The notes under the pieces are model-generated. The model was not told where the DNA came from. It saw nothing but the letters and a program-made list of their open reading frames with translations, and made no database searches. Positions 1 to 8,679 of a stretch of 64,000 bases of DNA are shown here, piece after piece. The DNA comes from Nocardia cyriacigeorgica. Lineage in GTDB: Bacteria; Actinomycetota; Actinomycetes; Mycobacteriales; Mycobacteriaceae. The position numbers and the translations under genes are program-made. Each line of letters starts with the position of its first letter. The first letter of the stretch is position 1. The stretch spans positions 54,661-118,660 of the forward strand of contig NZ_JARWNX010000031.1 of assembly GCF_029868385.1 (NCBI RefSeq), written 5' to 3'.

Positions 1-1
1 T

Positions 2-583
2 CCGGGCAGACTTGCGGCGCGGTTGCGTCGTCCGCTGCCGTATCCGCCGAATCCGCTGGCCCGTCGCGGCACCGCCTTCCACGCCTGGGTGCAACGCTGG
101 TTCGCCGCCGATCGACTGCTCGGCCTCGACGAACTACCCGGCGCCGCCGATACCGTCGACAGTGCCGACGCCGAGTTGGCCCGCATGCAGGAGTCGTTCC
201 TGTCCTCGCGCTGGGCCCACCGCAGCCCTGTCGAGGTGGAGGTCCCCTTCGAGACGACCATCGCCGGCACCGTCATCCGGGGCCGGATGGACGCGGTGTT
301 CGCCGAGCCGGACGGCCGGTGGACCGTACTCGACTGGAAGACCGGCGCCGAACCGAATGCCGCCGATGAGCCCGCCGTCGCCGTGCAGTTGGCCGTGTAT
401 CGCCTGGCCTGGGCCCGGTTGATGGCGGCGCGCACCGGCGCGGACCCGGAGCAACTGCTCGATCGGATCGGCGCCGCGTTCCACTACGTGCGCACCGGTC
501 GCACCGTCGCGCCCGCCGATCTACCCGGCACGAGCGAGCTGACCGAATTGATCAGTTCCGCGGCGCCCGACGACTCACCGTGA
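2..583 (+). CDS. adnB: C-terminal end of AdnB/RecB-like helicase-nuclease (partial)
   Basis: The reading frame is open from the window edge, so the N-terminus lies outside. What remains (about 193 residues) is a RecB-family nuclease domain: an Asp in GRMDAVF followed by the VLDWKTG strand, which together form the PD-(D/E)xK metal-binding core, then a helix with AVQLAVYRLAWAR. In mycobacteria this domain ends AdnB, one subunit of the AdnAB helicase-nuclease that resects double-strand breaks. The following genes (channel, nudC, mycoredoxin, uvrD2, whiB7) are in the same order as next to adnB in Mycobacterium, as I recall it, which supports the name. AdnA also ends in this domain, so the subunit is assigned by neighbourhood only. 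Confidence 0.75.
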   Translation, partial: PGRLAARLRRPLPYPPNPLARRGTAFHAWVQRWFAADRLLGLDELPGAADTVDSADAELARMQESFLSSRWAHRSPVEVEVPFETTIAGTVIRGRMDAVFAEPDGRWTVLDWKTGAEPNAADEPAVAVQLAVYRLAWARLMAARTGADPEQLLDRIGAAFHYVRTGRTVAPADLPGTSELTELISSAAPDDSP

Positions 584-962
584 GCGCCGTGGTGATCATC
601 GGAATCTGCAACGGCAACCGCAGCACCGAGATCAGCTTCACCGGCCACCCGGCCTTCGAACTGCCCACCGAATCCACCGCGAACTGCACATTCGCCGGGA
701 ACACCGCGATGAACAGCGCCGCGGCCAGCCGTCCGCCGAGGCGCCGGGTGCGCGGTACGGCCAGCGCGGTGGCCACACCGAGTTCGGCGACCCCCGAGGC
801 GTAGGTATAGCCGCGGGCGCGACCGGGCAGCTTGGGCGGCACGATCGAATCGAACGGCTTCGGCACCACGAAATGCAGCACACCCATCCCGAACAGCGCG
901 GCGGCCATCACGAGCGCGGGCTTCTGGCTGGTATCGGGTTCGGTGGACGAGGAAACTGCCAT
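552..962 (-). CDS. DoxX-like small membrane protein
   Basis: This 136-residue protein has about four hydrophobic helices (around residues 15-33, 55-68, 76-95 and 110-125) and the arrangement typical of DoxX-like proteins, including GMGVLHFVVP near the first helix and SGVAELGVATALAVP in the second. Members are small integral membrane proteins, some linked to redox or oxidative stress functions; no substrate can be read from the sequence. It runs against the upstream nuclease gene, overlapping its 3' end by about 30 bases, and is divergent from the ion channel gene. Alternative: another four-helix membrane family of unknown function. Confidence 0.65.
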   Translation of the reverse strand: MAVSSSTEPDTSQKPALVMAAALFGMGVLHFVVPKPFDSIVPPKLPGRARGYTYASGVAELGVATALAVPRTRRLGGRLAAALFIAVFPANVQFAVDSVGSSKAGWPVKLISVLRLPLQIPMITTALTVSRRAPRN

Positions 963-1195
963 GCGCCCACTCTAAGCCGCTCTTTCCGCGCGATGTCCCG
1001 GCGGCTTCGACCGCACCGCGTTCGTGCGCCGCCCACCTCCGCGCTCGCCTGCGGTAGTGACATCCGGGCCGTACTCCCGCGTCGACGCCGTCGCCCCGCG
1101 CGGTCACGGGGTAGGCTCCCGTCCTGTGCCGGAGGGTGAAACAAGGCCGCAGCCGTGGAATTCGGGCGGAATCGGTACCGGGGAATCAAGGACCG

Positions 1196-2275
1196 GTGAG
1201 CGCATTGCTCGATGATCTGGGTGACCGCGCGCGCAGTGGGTTCGGGCGGATCACCGATAAACCCGACTTCGCTCTCGTCGGTGTGCTGCGCATTCCCGAG
1301 GTGCAGACCAGCCCGTGGACCTCGCTGACGCGCCGGGTGCTGTTCGCCATCGCGCTGCTGTTCGGCGCCGCCCTGGTGGTGTTCATCGGCCGCGACGGCT
1401 ACCGCGATGCCTCGGAGAACCCGCTGTCGTTCCTCGACGCGCTGTACTACGCGACGGTGTCGCTGTCGACCACCGGATACGGCGATATCTCGCCGATCAC
1501 GCCGACGGCCAGGCTGATCAACATCATCGTCATCACCCCACTGCGCGTGCTGTTCCTCATCGTGCTCGTCGGCACCACGCTCAGCGTGCTGACGGAACGG
1601 TCCCGCCAGGCATTCAAGATTCAGCGTTGGAGGCACAGCGTGCGCAATCACACCGTCGTCATCGGATACGGCACCAAGGGCCGCACCGCGATCGACGCCA
1701 TGCTCGGTGACGGTGCGTCGCCCTCGGAGATCGTCGTGGTCGATACCGACTCGCTGGCCCTGGAAGCCGCGGCCAACGCCGGTCTGGTCACCGTGCACGG
1801 CTCGGCCTCGCAGTCGGATGTGCTGCGGCTGGCCGGTGTGCAGAACGCCTCCTCGATCGTGGTCGCCACCAACCGCGACGACACCGCCGTACTGGTCACG
1901 CTGACCGCGCGCGAACTCACCAAGAGCGCCAAGATCGTCGCCTCCATCCGGGAAGCCGAGAACACCCATCTGCTGCGGCAATCGGGCGCCGATTCGGTGG
2001 TGGTGTCCTCCGAGACCGCGGGCCGGCTGCTCGGCATCGCGACCACCAAACCGACGGTGGTGGAGATGATCGAGGATCTGCTCACCCCGGAGCAGGGCTT
2101 CGCGGTGGCCGAACGCGAGGTCGAGCCCGGCGAGGTCGGCGGCTCCCCGCGCCACCTCAGCGATATCGTGCTCGGCGTGGTGCGCGCGGGTGAGTTGATC
2201 CGGGTCGGCGAACCGGAGGTCGACGCCCTCGATCACGGCGACAAACTGCTGTATCTGCGCCGCGCGGGCCGCTGA
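1196..2275 (+). CDS. Potassium channel with RCK/TrkA-N domain
   Basis: A two-helix ion channel: a first membrane helix (about residues 42-63), a pore loop with selectivity filter TTGYGD at residues 92-97, a second helix (about 104-127), then a cytoplasmic RCK/TrkA-N domain starting near residue 150 (HTVVIGYGTKGR, a Rossmann nucleotide-binding turn) and a C-terminal TrkA-C-like part. This is the MthK/Kch-type gated K+ channel arrangement. I chose the GTG at 1196 because AAGGA lies just upstream; an in-frame start at 1136 would add 20 basic residues without an obvious ribosome site. The gene lies between the adnB end and nudC, as in Mycobacterium. Confidence 0.85.
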   Translation: MSALLDDLGDRARSGFGRITDKPDFALVGVLRIPEVQTSPWTSLTRRVLFAIALLFGAALVVFIGRDGYRDASENPLSFLDALYYATVSLSTTGYGDISPITPTARLINIIVITPLRVLFLIVLVGTTLSVLTERSRQAFKIQRWRHSVRNHTVVIGYGTKGRTAIDAMLGDGASPSEIVVVDTDSLALEAAANAGLVTVHGSASQSDVLRLAGVQNASSIVVATNRDDTAVLVTLTARELTKSAKIVASIREAENTHLLRQSGADSVVVSSETAGRLLGIATTKPTVVEMIEDLLTPEQGFAVAEREVEPGEVGGSPRHLSDIVLGVVRAGELIRVGEPEVDALDHGDKLLYLRRAGR

Positions 2276-2320
2276 CGACACCCCGCTGCGCCCCGTCCGC
2301 ACTCCACTAAGCTCGGGATC

Positions 2321-3220
2321 GTGGCATTCCAGCTCAACAGCGTTCCGCTGCTTTCCCGTTCCGCCGTCGACCGGGCCGAGGAGGTGCGCGCCGACCCGCA
2401 GGCATTGAAAGAGGGCTGGTCCACCGCCAAGCTGCTGCGGATCAACCGGCGTGGCCAGGTGCGCTTCGCCGAGGGCACGCTGGTCTTCGACGCGGCGGTC
2501 GAGCTGGCCGCCGAACCGGATCCGGCGGCGGTGTTCCTCGGTATCGCCGATGGTGTGCACCTGTGGGCCGTGCGCGATGCCGAACTCGCCGGATCGCTGC
2601 TCGATCTGCGCGCCATGGCCGCGACCGTCGACGATTTCACCGCCGGTCTGCTGTCCTCGGCGTTGGCCCTGCTGAACTGGCACGACAAGGCCGCGTTCCA
2701 CGCGGCCGACGGCACCCCCACCGTAGCGGTCAAGGGCGGCTGGTCACGCGCCACCGAAGCCGGGTTCGAGGAGTTCCCGCGCATCGACCCCGCGGTGATC
2801 TGTCTGATCCACGATGGCGGCGATCGGGCGCTGCTCGCTCGTCAGCACAGCTGGCCGGAGACGCTGTTCTCGCTGCTCGCCGGATTCGTCGAGGCGGGTG
2901 AATCGCTGGAACGCTGCGTCGAGCGGGAGATGCGCGAAGAGGTCGGCCTCGAGGTGGGCGATATCCAGTACCTCGGCAGCCAGCCGTGGCCGTTCCCGCG
3001 TTCGCTGATGCTCGGGTTCAGCGCGGCCGCCGACCCGGATCAGCCACTGGTCTTCTCCGATGGCGAAATCGCCGACGCGCACTGGTTCACCCGCGCCGAA
3101 GTGCGCGCGGCGCTGGCCGCGGGCGATTGGTCGTCCCGCTCGGCCGATACCCGGCTGTTGCTGCCCGGCTCGATCTCGATCGCCAGGACCATCGTGGAAT
3201 CCTGGGCCGCGCTCGACTGA
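2321..3220 (+). CDS. nudC: NAD(H) diphosphatase NudC
   Basis: Nudix hydrolase of 299 residues. The Nudix box lies at about residues 188-212 (GFVEAG...REMREEVGLE) and is followed by SQPWPFPRS, the signature that separates NADH diphosphatases from other Nudix enzymes. The family splits NAD(H) into NMN(H) and AMP and can remove NAD caps from RNA 5' ends. The four zinc-ribbon cysteines found in Escherichia coli NudC between the two domains are absent: the equivalent stretch (after LLNWHDKAAF) has no Cys pair. It starts with GTG and is convergent with the mycoredoxin gene 20 bases downstream. Confidence 0.9.
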   Translation: MAFQLNSVPLLSRSAVDRAEEVRADPQALKEGWSTAKLLRINRRGQVRFAEGTLVFDAAVELAAEPDPAAVFLGIADGVHLWAVRDAELAGSLLDLRAMAATVDDFTAGLLSSALALLNWHDKAAFHAADGTPTVAVKGGWSRATEAGFEEFPRIDPAVICLIHDGGDRALLARQHSWPETLFSLLAGFVEAGESLERCVEREMREEVGLEVGDIQYLGSQPWPFPRSLMLGFSAAADPDQPLVFSDGEIADAHWFTRAEVRAALAAGDWSSRSADTRLLLPGSISIARTIVESWAALD

Positions 3221-3239
3221 GCGCGGCGAGTCGAGTCGG

Positions 3240-3497
3240 TCAGGAGATGGCGGCCAGTGCCTGCTTGACCTGGGCCAGCGACGGATTGGTCGCGGTCGAA
3301 CCATCGGCGAACTTCACCGTCGGGACCACATGGTTGCCGCCGTTGACGCTGCCGACGAACTCGGCGGACGCGGGGTCCTGCTCGATATCGATCTCGGCAT
3401 AGGTGATACCCGCCTCGTCCAGCTGCTTCTTCAGCCTGCGGCAATAGCCGCACCAGGTCGTCGAGTACATCGTCAGATCAGGGTTCTGCTCGGTCAC
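3240..3497 (-). CDS. mrx1: Mycoredoxin-1 (glutaredoxin-like)
   Basis: An 85-residue thioredoxin-fold protein with active-site CGYC at residues 16-19 after the strand DLTMYSTTW, and a VPTV cis-Pro strand plus a GGNH-type segment downstream. Mycoredoxin-1 uses mycothiol, the actinobacterial low-molecular-weight thiol, to reduce mixed disulfides on proteins. Its place between nudC and uvrD2, transcribed on the opposite strand, matches the mycobacterial arrangement. Length is normal for the family. Confidence 0.88.
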   Translation of the reverse strand: MTEQNPDLTMYSTTWCGYCRRLKKQLDEAGITYAEIDIEQDPASAEFVGSVNGGNHVVPTVKFADGSTATNPSLAQVKQALAAIS

Positions 3498-3601
3498 GGA
3501 TCGTGCAACGTCCGATACGCCGTTCCTGTTCCGCCGGTCTACCGGAAGCGACCGCAGCCGTGCGCGCCGTGGCCGACACCCCGCTGTCGGTGCACGCTGT
3601 C

Positions 3602-5761
3602 ATGATGGACCGCGTGCCCGCACTCGACCTCACCGCACTCGACCCCGAGCAGGCCGCCGCCGTGCGGGCGCCACGCGGCCCGGTGTGTGTGCTCGCCGGC
3701 GCGGGCACCGGCAAGACAAGGACCATCACCTACCGGATCGCACATCTGGTCGCCGCCGGGCAGGTCAAGGCCGATCAGGTGCTCGCGGTGACCTTCACCG
3801 CCAGGGCGGCGGGGGAGTTGCGCGGACGGTTGCGGTCACTGGGTCTCGGCGGTGACGCCAACCAGGTGCAGGCGCGCACCTTCCACGCGGCCGCGCTCCG
3901 TCAGCTGCGCTACTTCTGGCCACAGGTCGTCGGCGATGTGCCGTGGCGGCTGCTCGACAGCAAGTTCCCGGTGGTCGCGCAGGCCGCCCACCGCGCGGGG
4001 CTGCCATCGGGCACCGAGAGCGTGCGCGATCTGCTCAGCGAGATCGAATGGGCGAAATCCTCGCTCATCGCCCCCGAGGACTATCCGGCCGCCGTCGGCC
4101 GCCACCACCGCGACACCCCGTTCGACGCGCACCGGATCGCGCAGGTCTACACCGGTTACGAAACGCTCAAGACCACACCGGACGGATTGCTGCTCGACTT
4201 CGACGATCTGCTGCTGCACACCGCGGCGGCCCTCGAGGACTATCCGGCCGTCGCCGACGAATTCCGTGGCCGCTACCGCTGTTTCGTCGTCGACGAATAT
4301 CAGGACGTCACCCCGCTCCAGCAGCGAGTCCTCGACGCCTGGCTGGGCGAGCGCGACGATCTGACCGTGGTGGGCGACGCCAACCAGACCATCTACTCCT
4401 TCACCGGCGCGAGCCCCGCCCATCTGCTCGATTTCTCCCGCCGGTTCCCCGACGCGACCGTCATCCGACTCGAACGCGACTACCGCTCCACACCACAGGT
4501 GGTGTCGCTGGCGAACCGGGTGATCGGCATGGCCCGCGGACGTATCGCGGGCACCCGATTGCAGCTGATCGGTCAGCGTGCCGACGGCCCCGAGCCCACC
4601 TTCGCCGAATACGACGATGTTCCCGCGGAGGCGGCGGGCGTCGCGCGCGATATCGCGGAACTGATCGCCTCGGGCACCCCCGCCGCCGAGATCGCCGTGC
4701 TCTACCGGATCAATGCGCAATCGGAGACCTATGAGCAGGCGCTGACCGAACGCGGCATCCCGTACCAGGTGCGCGGAGGCGAGGGTTTCTTCACCCGCGC
4801 CGAGGTCCGCCAGGCCGTGCAGGCATTGCGGCAGGCCGCCGCCCGCGACGACCTGCCCGATCAGGCCCGCACCGGCGCCGCCCTGGTCACCCTGGTCCGC
4901 GCCGTGCTCGCCCCGCTCGGTCTCACGGCCACCGAGCCGACGGGTGCGCAGGCGCGGGAGAAGTGGTCGTCGCTGGTCGCGCTGGTCCAGCTCACCGAGG
5001 AACTCACCACCCACGACGAGCGCCTCGACCTCCCCGGCTTGTTGCGCGAGCTGGCCGCGCGCGCCGAGGCCAGGCATCCACCGACGGTTCAGGGCGTCAC
5101 TCTGGCGTCCTTGCACGCGGCCAAGGGCTTGGAATGGGACGCCACCTTCCTGGTCGGCCTCTCCGACGGCACCCTGCCGATCGCGCATGTCCTCGCCGAT
5201 GACGGGTCCGTCGCCGATCAGGCCGCCCTGGAAGAGGAACGGCGCCTGCTCTACGTCGGCGTCACCAGGGCGCGCGAGCATCTGCGGCTGTCGTGGGCGC
5301 TGGCGCGCAATGCGGGCGGCCGTCGCACCCGGCGCCGCTCCCGTTTCCTCAACGGACTGGTCCCCGACGATTCCCCGGCCTCGCGCATTGCCGCACCGTC
5401 GACCGATCGGTCCGCCGACGGCACCCGGCCGCTGTGCCGGGTCTGCGCCAAACCGCTGATCGGCACCTACTCCACAATGCTCGGCCGCTGTCGCCGCTGT
5501 CCCGCCGAACTCGATGCCGAACTGCTCGCCGCGCTGCACGAGTGGCGGGCGGAGAAGGCGCAGGATCAGCGGTTGAAGGAGTTCAGCGTGTTCACCGACA
5601 CGACGCTCACCGCCATCGCCGAACAGCTACCCGCCGACGATGCCGCGCTCGCCGCGATTTCGGGCATCGGGCCACGCAAGATCGAACAGTACGGCGCCGA
5701 GGTCATCGCACTGGTGCGCTCGCGCACCGGATCGAATCACAAAACCGCAGGTAGAAAATAG
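3602..5761 (+). CDS. uvrD2: ATP-dependent DNA helicase UvrD2
   Basis: Superfamily 1A helicase of about 719 residues. Walker A AGAGTGKT lies at about residues 32-39, Walker B DEYQD near 231-235, then [10 protein letters not shown] (motif III) and the late motifs [10 protein letters not shown] and [13 protein letters not shown]. After the motor comes a tetracysteine knuckle (CRVC...CRRC, about 612-633) and an HRDC domain. That combination is the hallmark of UvrD2, where the zinc knuckle tethers HRDC. The family unwinds DNA 3' to 5' in repair. I chose the ATG at 3602 (a second Met follows at 3605); the in-frame ATG at 3503 would overlap the mycoredoxin promoter region and adds a low-complexity stretch. 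Confidence 0.9.
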   Translation: MMDRVPALDLTALDPEQAAAVRAPRGPVCVLAGAGTGKTRTITYRIAHLVAAGQVKADQVLAVTFTARAAGELRGRLRSLGLGGDANQVQARTFHAAALRQLRYFWPQVVGDVPWRLLDSKFPVVAQAAHRAGLPSGTESVRDLLSEIEWAKSSLIAPEDYPAAVGRHHRDTPFDAHRIAQVYTGYETLKTTPDGLLLDFDDLLLHTAAALEDYPAVADEFRGRYRCFVVDEYQDVTPLQQRVLDAWLGERDDLTVVGDANQTIYSFTGASPAHLLDFSRRFPDATVIRLERDYRSTPQVVSLANRVIGMARGRIAGTRLQLIGQRADGPEPTFAEYDDVPAEAAGVARDIAELIASGTPAAEIAVLYRINAQSETYEQALTERGIPYQVRGGEGFFTRAEVRQAVQALRQAAARDDLPDQARTGAALVTLVRAVLAPLGLTATEPTGAQAREKWSSLVALVQLTEELTTHDERLDLPGLLRELAARAEARHPPTVQGVTLASLHAAKGLEWDATFLVGLSDGTLPIAHVLADDGSVADQAALEEERRLLYVGVTRAREHLRLSWALARNAGGRRTRRRSRFLNGLVPDDSPASRIAAPSTDRSADGTRPLCRVCAKPLIGTYSTMLGRCRRCPAELDAELLAALHEWRAEKAQDQRLKEFSVFTDTTLTAIAEQLPADDAALAAISGIGPRKIEQYGAEVIALVRSRTGSNHKTAGRK

Positions 5762-5791
5762 GTTGTCGGTTCTTCCGAGATCGCATACGGT
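5751..5791 (+). promoter_or_regulatory. Probable whiB7 promoter with AT-rich activator element
   Basis: A -35-like TTGTCG (5763-5768) and a -10-like TACGGT (5786-5791) are separated by 17 bases. Immediately upstream of the -35 box lies the AT-rich run GTAGAAAATA (5751-5760), unusual in this GC-rich sequence. WhiB7 has an AT-hook and is known to activate its own promoter by binding an AT-rich block next to the -35 element, so this fits autoregulation. Inferred by eye only. Confidence 0.5.
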
Positions 5792-5867
5792 GGGATACAC
5801 GCACCGGGAGGGTATCTCGGCGCGACCAGTTCAGACGGATTACGAGTACAGGAGGGAGGCAGACGAA

Positions 5868-6194
5868 ATGAACAGCATCACCGCATTCGACGTGATGGGT
5901 ACCGACGTGTCTTTGTCGGCTGTTTCTGCCTCCCGGGGGATCCTCGCCATGCAGGGGATCGGTCTGTCCGGCATCGGTGCATTCGGCACACACGTGGACA
6001 CCACGCTCACCCCGATTTTTATCGATCCGCAGGACAAGCCAAGCGCTGGCTGGCATCTGGCCGCTGCACCCGCAGCCGTCGGCGCCTACGCGGCTGAAAC
6101 CGGTGTCGAGCCGGTGCAGCTGCTGGCAGCACGCCTCCGCAACGCACACCCAGCGTCCGTGATCAGGACTCGACACAGATGTCGACCTAGGTAG
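5868..6194 (+). CDS. Upstream ORF in the whiB7 leader
   Basis: A 108-codon ORF lies in the roughly 540-base leader of whiB7. It has a very strong ribosome site (GGAGGGAGG, 5851-5859) eight bases before ATG and stops at 6192-6194, about 21 bases before the terminator stem. I recognise no domain; the N-terminal half (MNSITAFDVMGTDVSLSAVS) is rich in Ser, Ala and Gly. Known whiB7/wblC leaders contain a translated uORF whose stalling controls attenuation, usually shorter than this. It may be a true leader ORF or a separate small protein. A very short ORF (ATG at 6179, three sense codons) also ends just before the stem. Confidence 0.45.
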   Translation: MNSITAFDVMGTDVSLSAVSASRGILAMQGIGLSGIGAFGTHVDTTLTPIFIDPQDKPSAGWHLAAAPAAVGAYAAETGVEPVQLLAARLRNAHPASVIRTRHRCRPR

Positions 6195-6215
6195 GGAACT
6201 CTCTCCCCGACCTCC

Positions 6216-6288
6216 TGGCCACGGATCGCACAACGCGAAACCGTGGCCATTCTTCTCCGGCCCTTCAGCCGGTAGCCCCGGTTTCGCG
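6216..6288 (+). promoter_or_regulatory. whiB7 attenuator: competing terminator and antiterminator stems
   Basis: Terminator form: TGGCCACGG (6216-6224) pairs perfectly with CCGTGGCCA (6241-6249), followed by the pyrimidine-rich TTCTTCT. Antiterminator form: CGCGAAACCG (6234-6243) pairs perfectly with CGGTTTCGCG (6279-6288). The two stems share 6241-6243 and the loop of the first, so they are mutually exclusive. This matches the ribosome-mediated attenuation described for whiB7/wblC: slow translation of the leader under ribosome-targeting antibiotics would favour the second stem and let transcription enter whiB7. The pairing is read directly; the mechanism is from the family. Confidence 0.75.
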
Positions 6289-6333
6289 AATGAACGACAC
6301 CGAACCGCTGCAAACGAGCTGAAGGAGAACGAC

Positions 6334-6654
6334 GTGTTCACCGCAGAGAGCTGGCCGACGGCCACTACTGACGTGACATGCCGAACCGTGGCAACCGCTC
6401 CCCGTGACCAGGGGGTCACCACCACCCTGCCGTGCCGTGCAGGCGACCCCGACCTGTGGTTCGCCGAGAGCCCGGTCCAGTTGGAGCAGGCCAAGGCGCT
6501 GTGCGCGTCCTGCCCCATCCGTAAGGGCTGCCTGAGCGCCGCCATGGATCGCCGTGAGCCGTGGGGTGTCTGGGGCGGTGAGATCTTCGACCAGGGTGTC
6601 GTGATCGCCCGCAAGCGGCCCCGTGGCCGCCCCCGCAAGGTCGCTTGTGTTTGA
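6334..6654 (+). CDS. whiB7: Transcriptional regulator WhiB7
   Basis: A 106-residue WhiB-family iron-sulfur regulator. The four cluster cysteines are at 34, 57, 60 and 66 (C, CASC, C), followed by the G(V/I)WGG turn (GVWGGE) that contacts the principal sigma factor, and a C-terminal AT-hook RGRPRK (97-102) that marks WhiB7 among WhiB proteins. WhiB7 activates intrinsic antibiotic-resistance genes when translation is inhibited. GTG start with GAAGGAG seven bases upstream. It follows uvrD2 as in Mycobacterium, and the attenuator sits just upstream. Confidence 0.93.
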   Translation: MFTAESWPTATTDVTCRTVATAPRDQGVTTTLPCRAGDPDLWFAESPVQLEQAKALCASCPIRKGCLSAAMDRREPWGVWGGEIFDQGVVIARKRPRGRPRKVACV

Positions 6655-6692
6655 TCGGGCTGTGTTTGATTGCGCCGCCTGCGGCGGCGCGT

Positions 6693-6783
6693 GTTCGCGG
6701 CCCCTTGGGGTCTCGCGTCTCCGCTACCGCTGCTTGCCTTCGGCTTGCGCAGCGGTAGCGGAGACGCGAGACGGGCCGCGAAC
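6693..6783. repeat. Long inverted repeat between convergent genes
   Basis: A near-perfect hairpin. The inner arms at 6710-6733 and 6749-6772 match over 24 bases without mismatch around a 15-base loop. The outer arms at 6693-6703 and 6773-6783 match over 11 bases, separated from the inner stem by a six-base bulge on the left side only. It sits between the convergent whiB7 and M48 protease genes, so it could act as a bidirectional terminator, but it is much longer than a usual terminator and lacks a T-tract; a repeated palindromic element is equally possible. Confidence 0.85.
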
Positions 6784-6871
6784 TGTGGGGCTCGGTCTCG
6801 CTTCGCTCGAAAATTGGGGTGGACCTGCCGTTGTCCTTGGTCGGGGAGTCAGGCGACGTCTTTGGTCGGGG

Positions 6872-8032
6872 TCAGGCGACCGGCTTCGGGGGCAGGCTCG
6901 GGATCTCGCCGTACGGACCGTACGGGGCCTGACGGTGTGGTGGGAACTGCGGTGGCGGGCTCGGGCGCCAGAAGAGGCGTCCGTGCCTGCTGCGGTCGCG
7001 TAGCGCCCACATCCGCCAGGTCAGTACCGGATGCGTGGACAGGGCGTTGACGATCCAGACGAAGAAACCCTTCTCCTGCGCCGCCCGGTCGGCCATCTCG
7101 TCGAAGCCGACCATCGTGTTCATGTACTTGCCCGCGGCGAGGGTGCCCATCGCGGCGGGTGCCCCTACGTGCCGGTTGCAGTAGCCGTAATTGTCGGCGG
7201 TGTACTCCTGCGAGCGGATCAGTGAGCTGCCGATGATCGGCAGGAACGGCACCAGGAACATGCCGAGCTGGCGCCAGTACGAGGTGTGCCCGGCCGCGAT
7301 ATGCCCGACCTCGTGGCCGATGATGAACGCCAGCGCGTCGGGTTCGCGGGCGGCGCCGCCGATTTCGAACAGATCGCTGTAGACCACCACGAAGCGGCGG
7401 AACCCGTGACCGGAGGCGAAGGCGTTGATCTGACCGTTGCCGAGCACCACGTACGCATCGGGAACCTTCGCCATACCGAAGCGTGCCGCGGCCTCCTGCA
7501 CCAGCCGATACCCCTCGGGGAACTGGGTCGGCGACATCTTCACGCCGTTGACCCGCTGGGTCGCGTAGTTCGCGCCTCGACCGAACCAGATCAGAATCGG
7601 TGCGAACACCAGCGCCAGGATGTATTCGTTCACATTGCCGAACACCAGCAGCAGCGCGGCCAACACGTACGCCAGCGCGGTGAGTGCCACCACCACCGTG
7701 AGCAGCGGGATCTCCCACAGATGTCGCGCGGGCATACCGAACGGGGACAGCCCACGCGGCTGCCGCCCCGGCGGCACCGCGGGCGGAGCGGGGACCGATC
7801 CGTAGGCCGGATATCCGGGGGAGTGGTGGCCCGGATAGGGCATCCCCGGATAGGGGCCCGAGGGATATGCCGTGGGTGGCGCAGGTGGTGGTGGCTGCGG
7901 CACGTCGCTCGGCTCGGGCCCGGACGAGGAACCCTGCGGCGCTTGCTTGCGCAACCACTCTGGCTGCCCCCCGGACTGATCGGCCTGCGGACGCTCCGGC
8001 GGCTGAGGATCGATCGGTTGCATGGTCGCCAA
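6872..8032 (-). CDS. M48 family membrane metalloprotease
   Basis: A 386-residue protein. Residues 1-95 are Pro/Gly/Tyr-rich and probably disordered; two adjacent membrane helices follow (about 105-150, IPLLTVVVALTALAYVLA and YILALVFAPILIWFG). The protease core has the zinc site HEVGH at about 238-242 and a downstream RSQEYTADNYG segment supplying the third ligand Glu, as in HtpX-type M48 peptidases, which degrade damaged membrane proteins. The gene is divergent from rpiB; the 157 bases between them should hold both promoters, though I see no clear consensus. Confidence 0.85.
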   Translation of the reverse strand: MATMQPIDPQPPERPQADQSGGQPEWLRKQAPQGSSSGPEPSDVPQPPPPAPPTAYPSGPYPGMPYPGHHSPGYPAYGSVPAPPAVPPGRQPRGLSPFGMPARHLWEIPLLTVVVALTALAYVLAALLLVFGNVNEYILALVFAPILIWFGRGANYATQRVNGVKMSPTQFPEGYRLVQEAAARFGMAKVPDAYVVLGNGQINAFASGHGFRRFVVVYSDLFEIGGAAREPDALAFIIGHEVGHIAAGHTSYWRQLGMFLVPFLPIIGSSLIRSQEYTADNYGYCNRHVGAPAAMGTLAAGKYMNTMVGFDEMADRAAQEKGFFVWIVNALSTHPVLTWRMWALRDRSRHGRLFWRPSPPPQFPPHRQAPYGPYGEIPSLPPKPVA

Positions 8033-8189
8033 CTCTATTCAGTCCGGCACCGCCGGGTCGGGTCGCCGACGGCGTCGAAAGCTCGCTGTGGCCACCGACA
8101 CACCGGGTTCGACGGCGCCGGGACGTGCTCCCCACCTCCCATCACCACCCTCGACAGCGGCGTATCTGGTCGCGGATAGGATTTCCACC

Positions 8190-8663
<474 letters not shown>

Positions 8664-8679
8664 ACGGTCGTATTCGACA

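Noticed and set aside
908..2701. 597-codon reverse-strand ORF
   Set aside because: It lies antisense to the channel and nudC genes, its translation is Arg/Gly/His-rich low complexity, and it has no domain. Typical GC-rich shadow.
3836..5539. 567-codon reverse-strand ORF
   Set aside because: Antisense to uvrD2, whose helicase motifs are all intact. No domain.
5640..6194. Longer 184-codon version of the whiB7 upstream ORF
   Set aside because: The first 76 codons overlap the end of uvrD2 and precede the strong ribosome site; only the part from 5868 is plausible.
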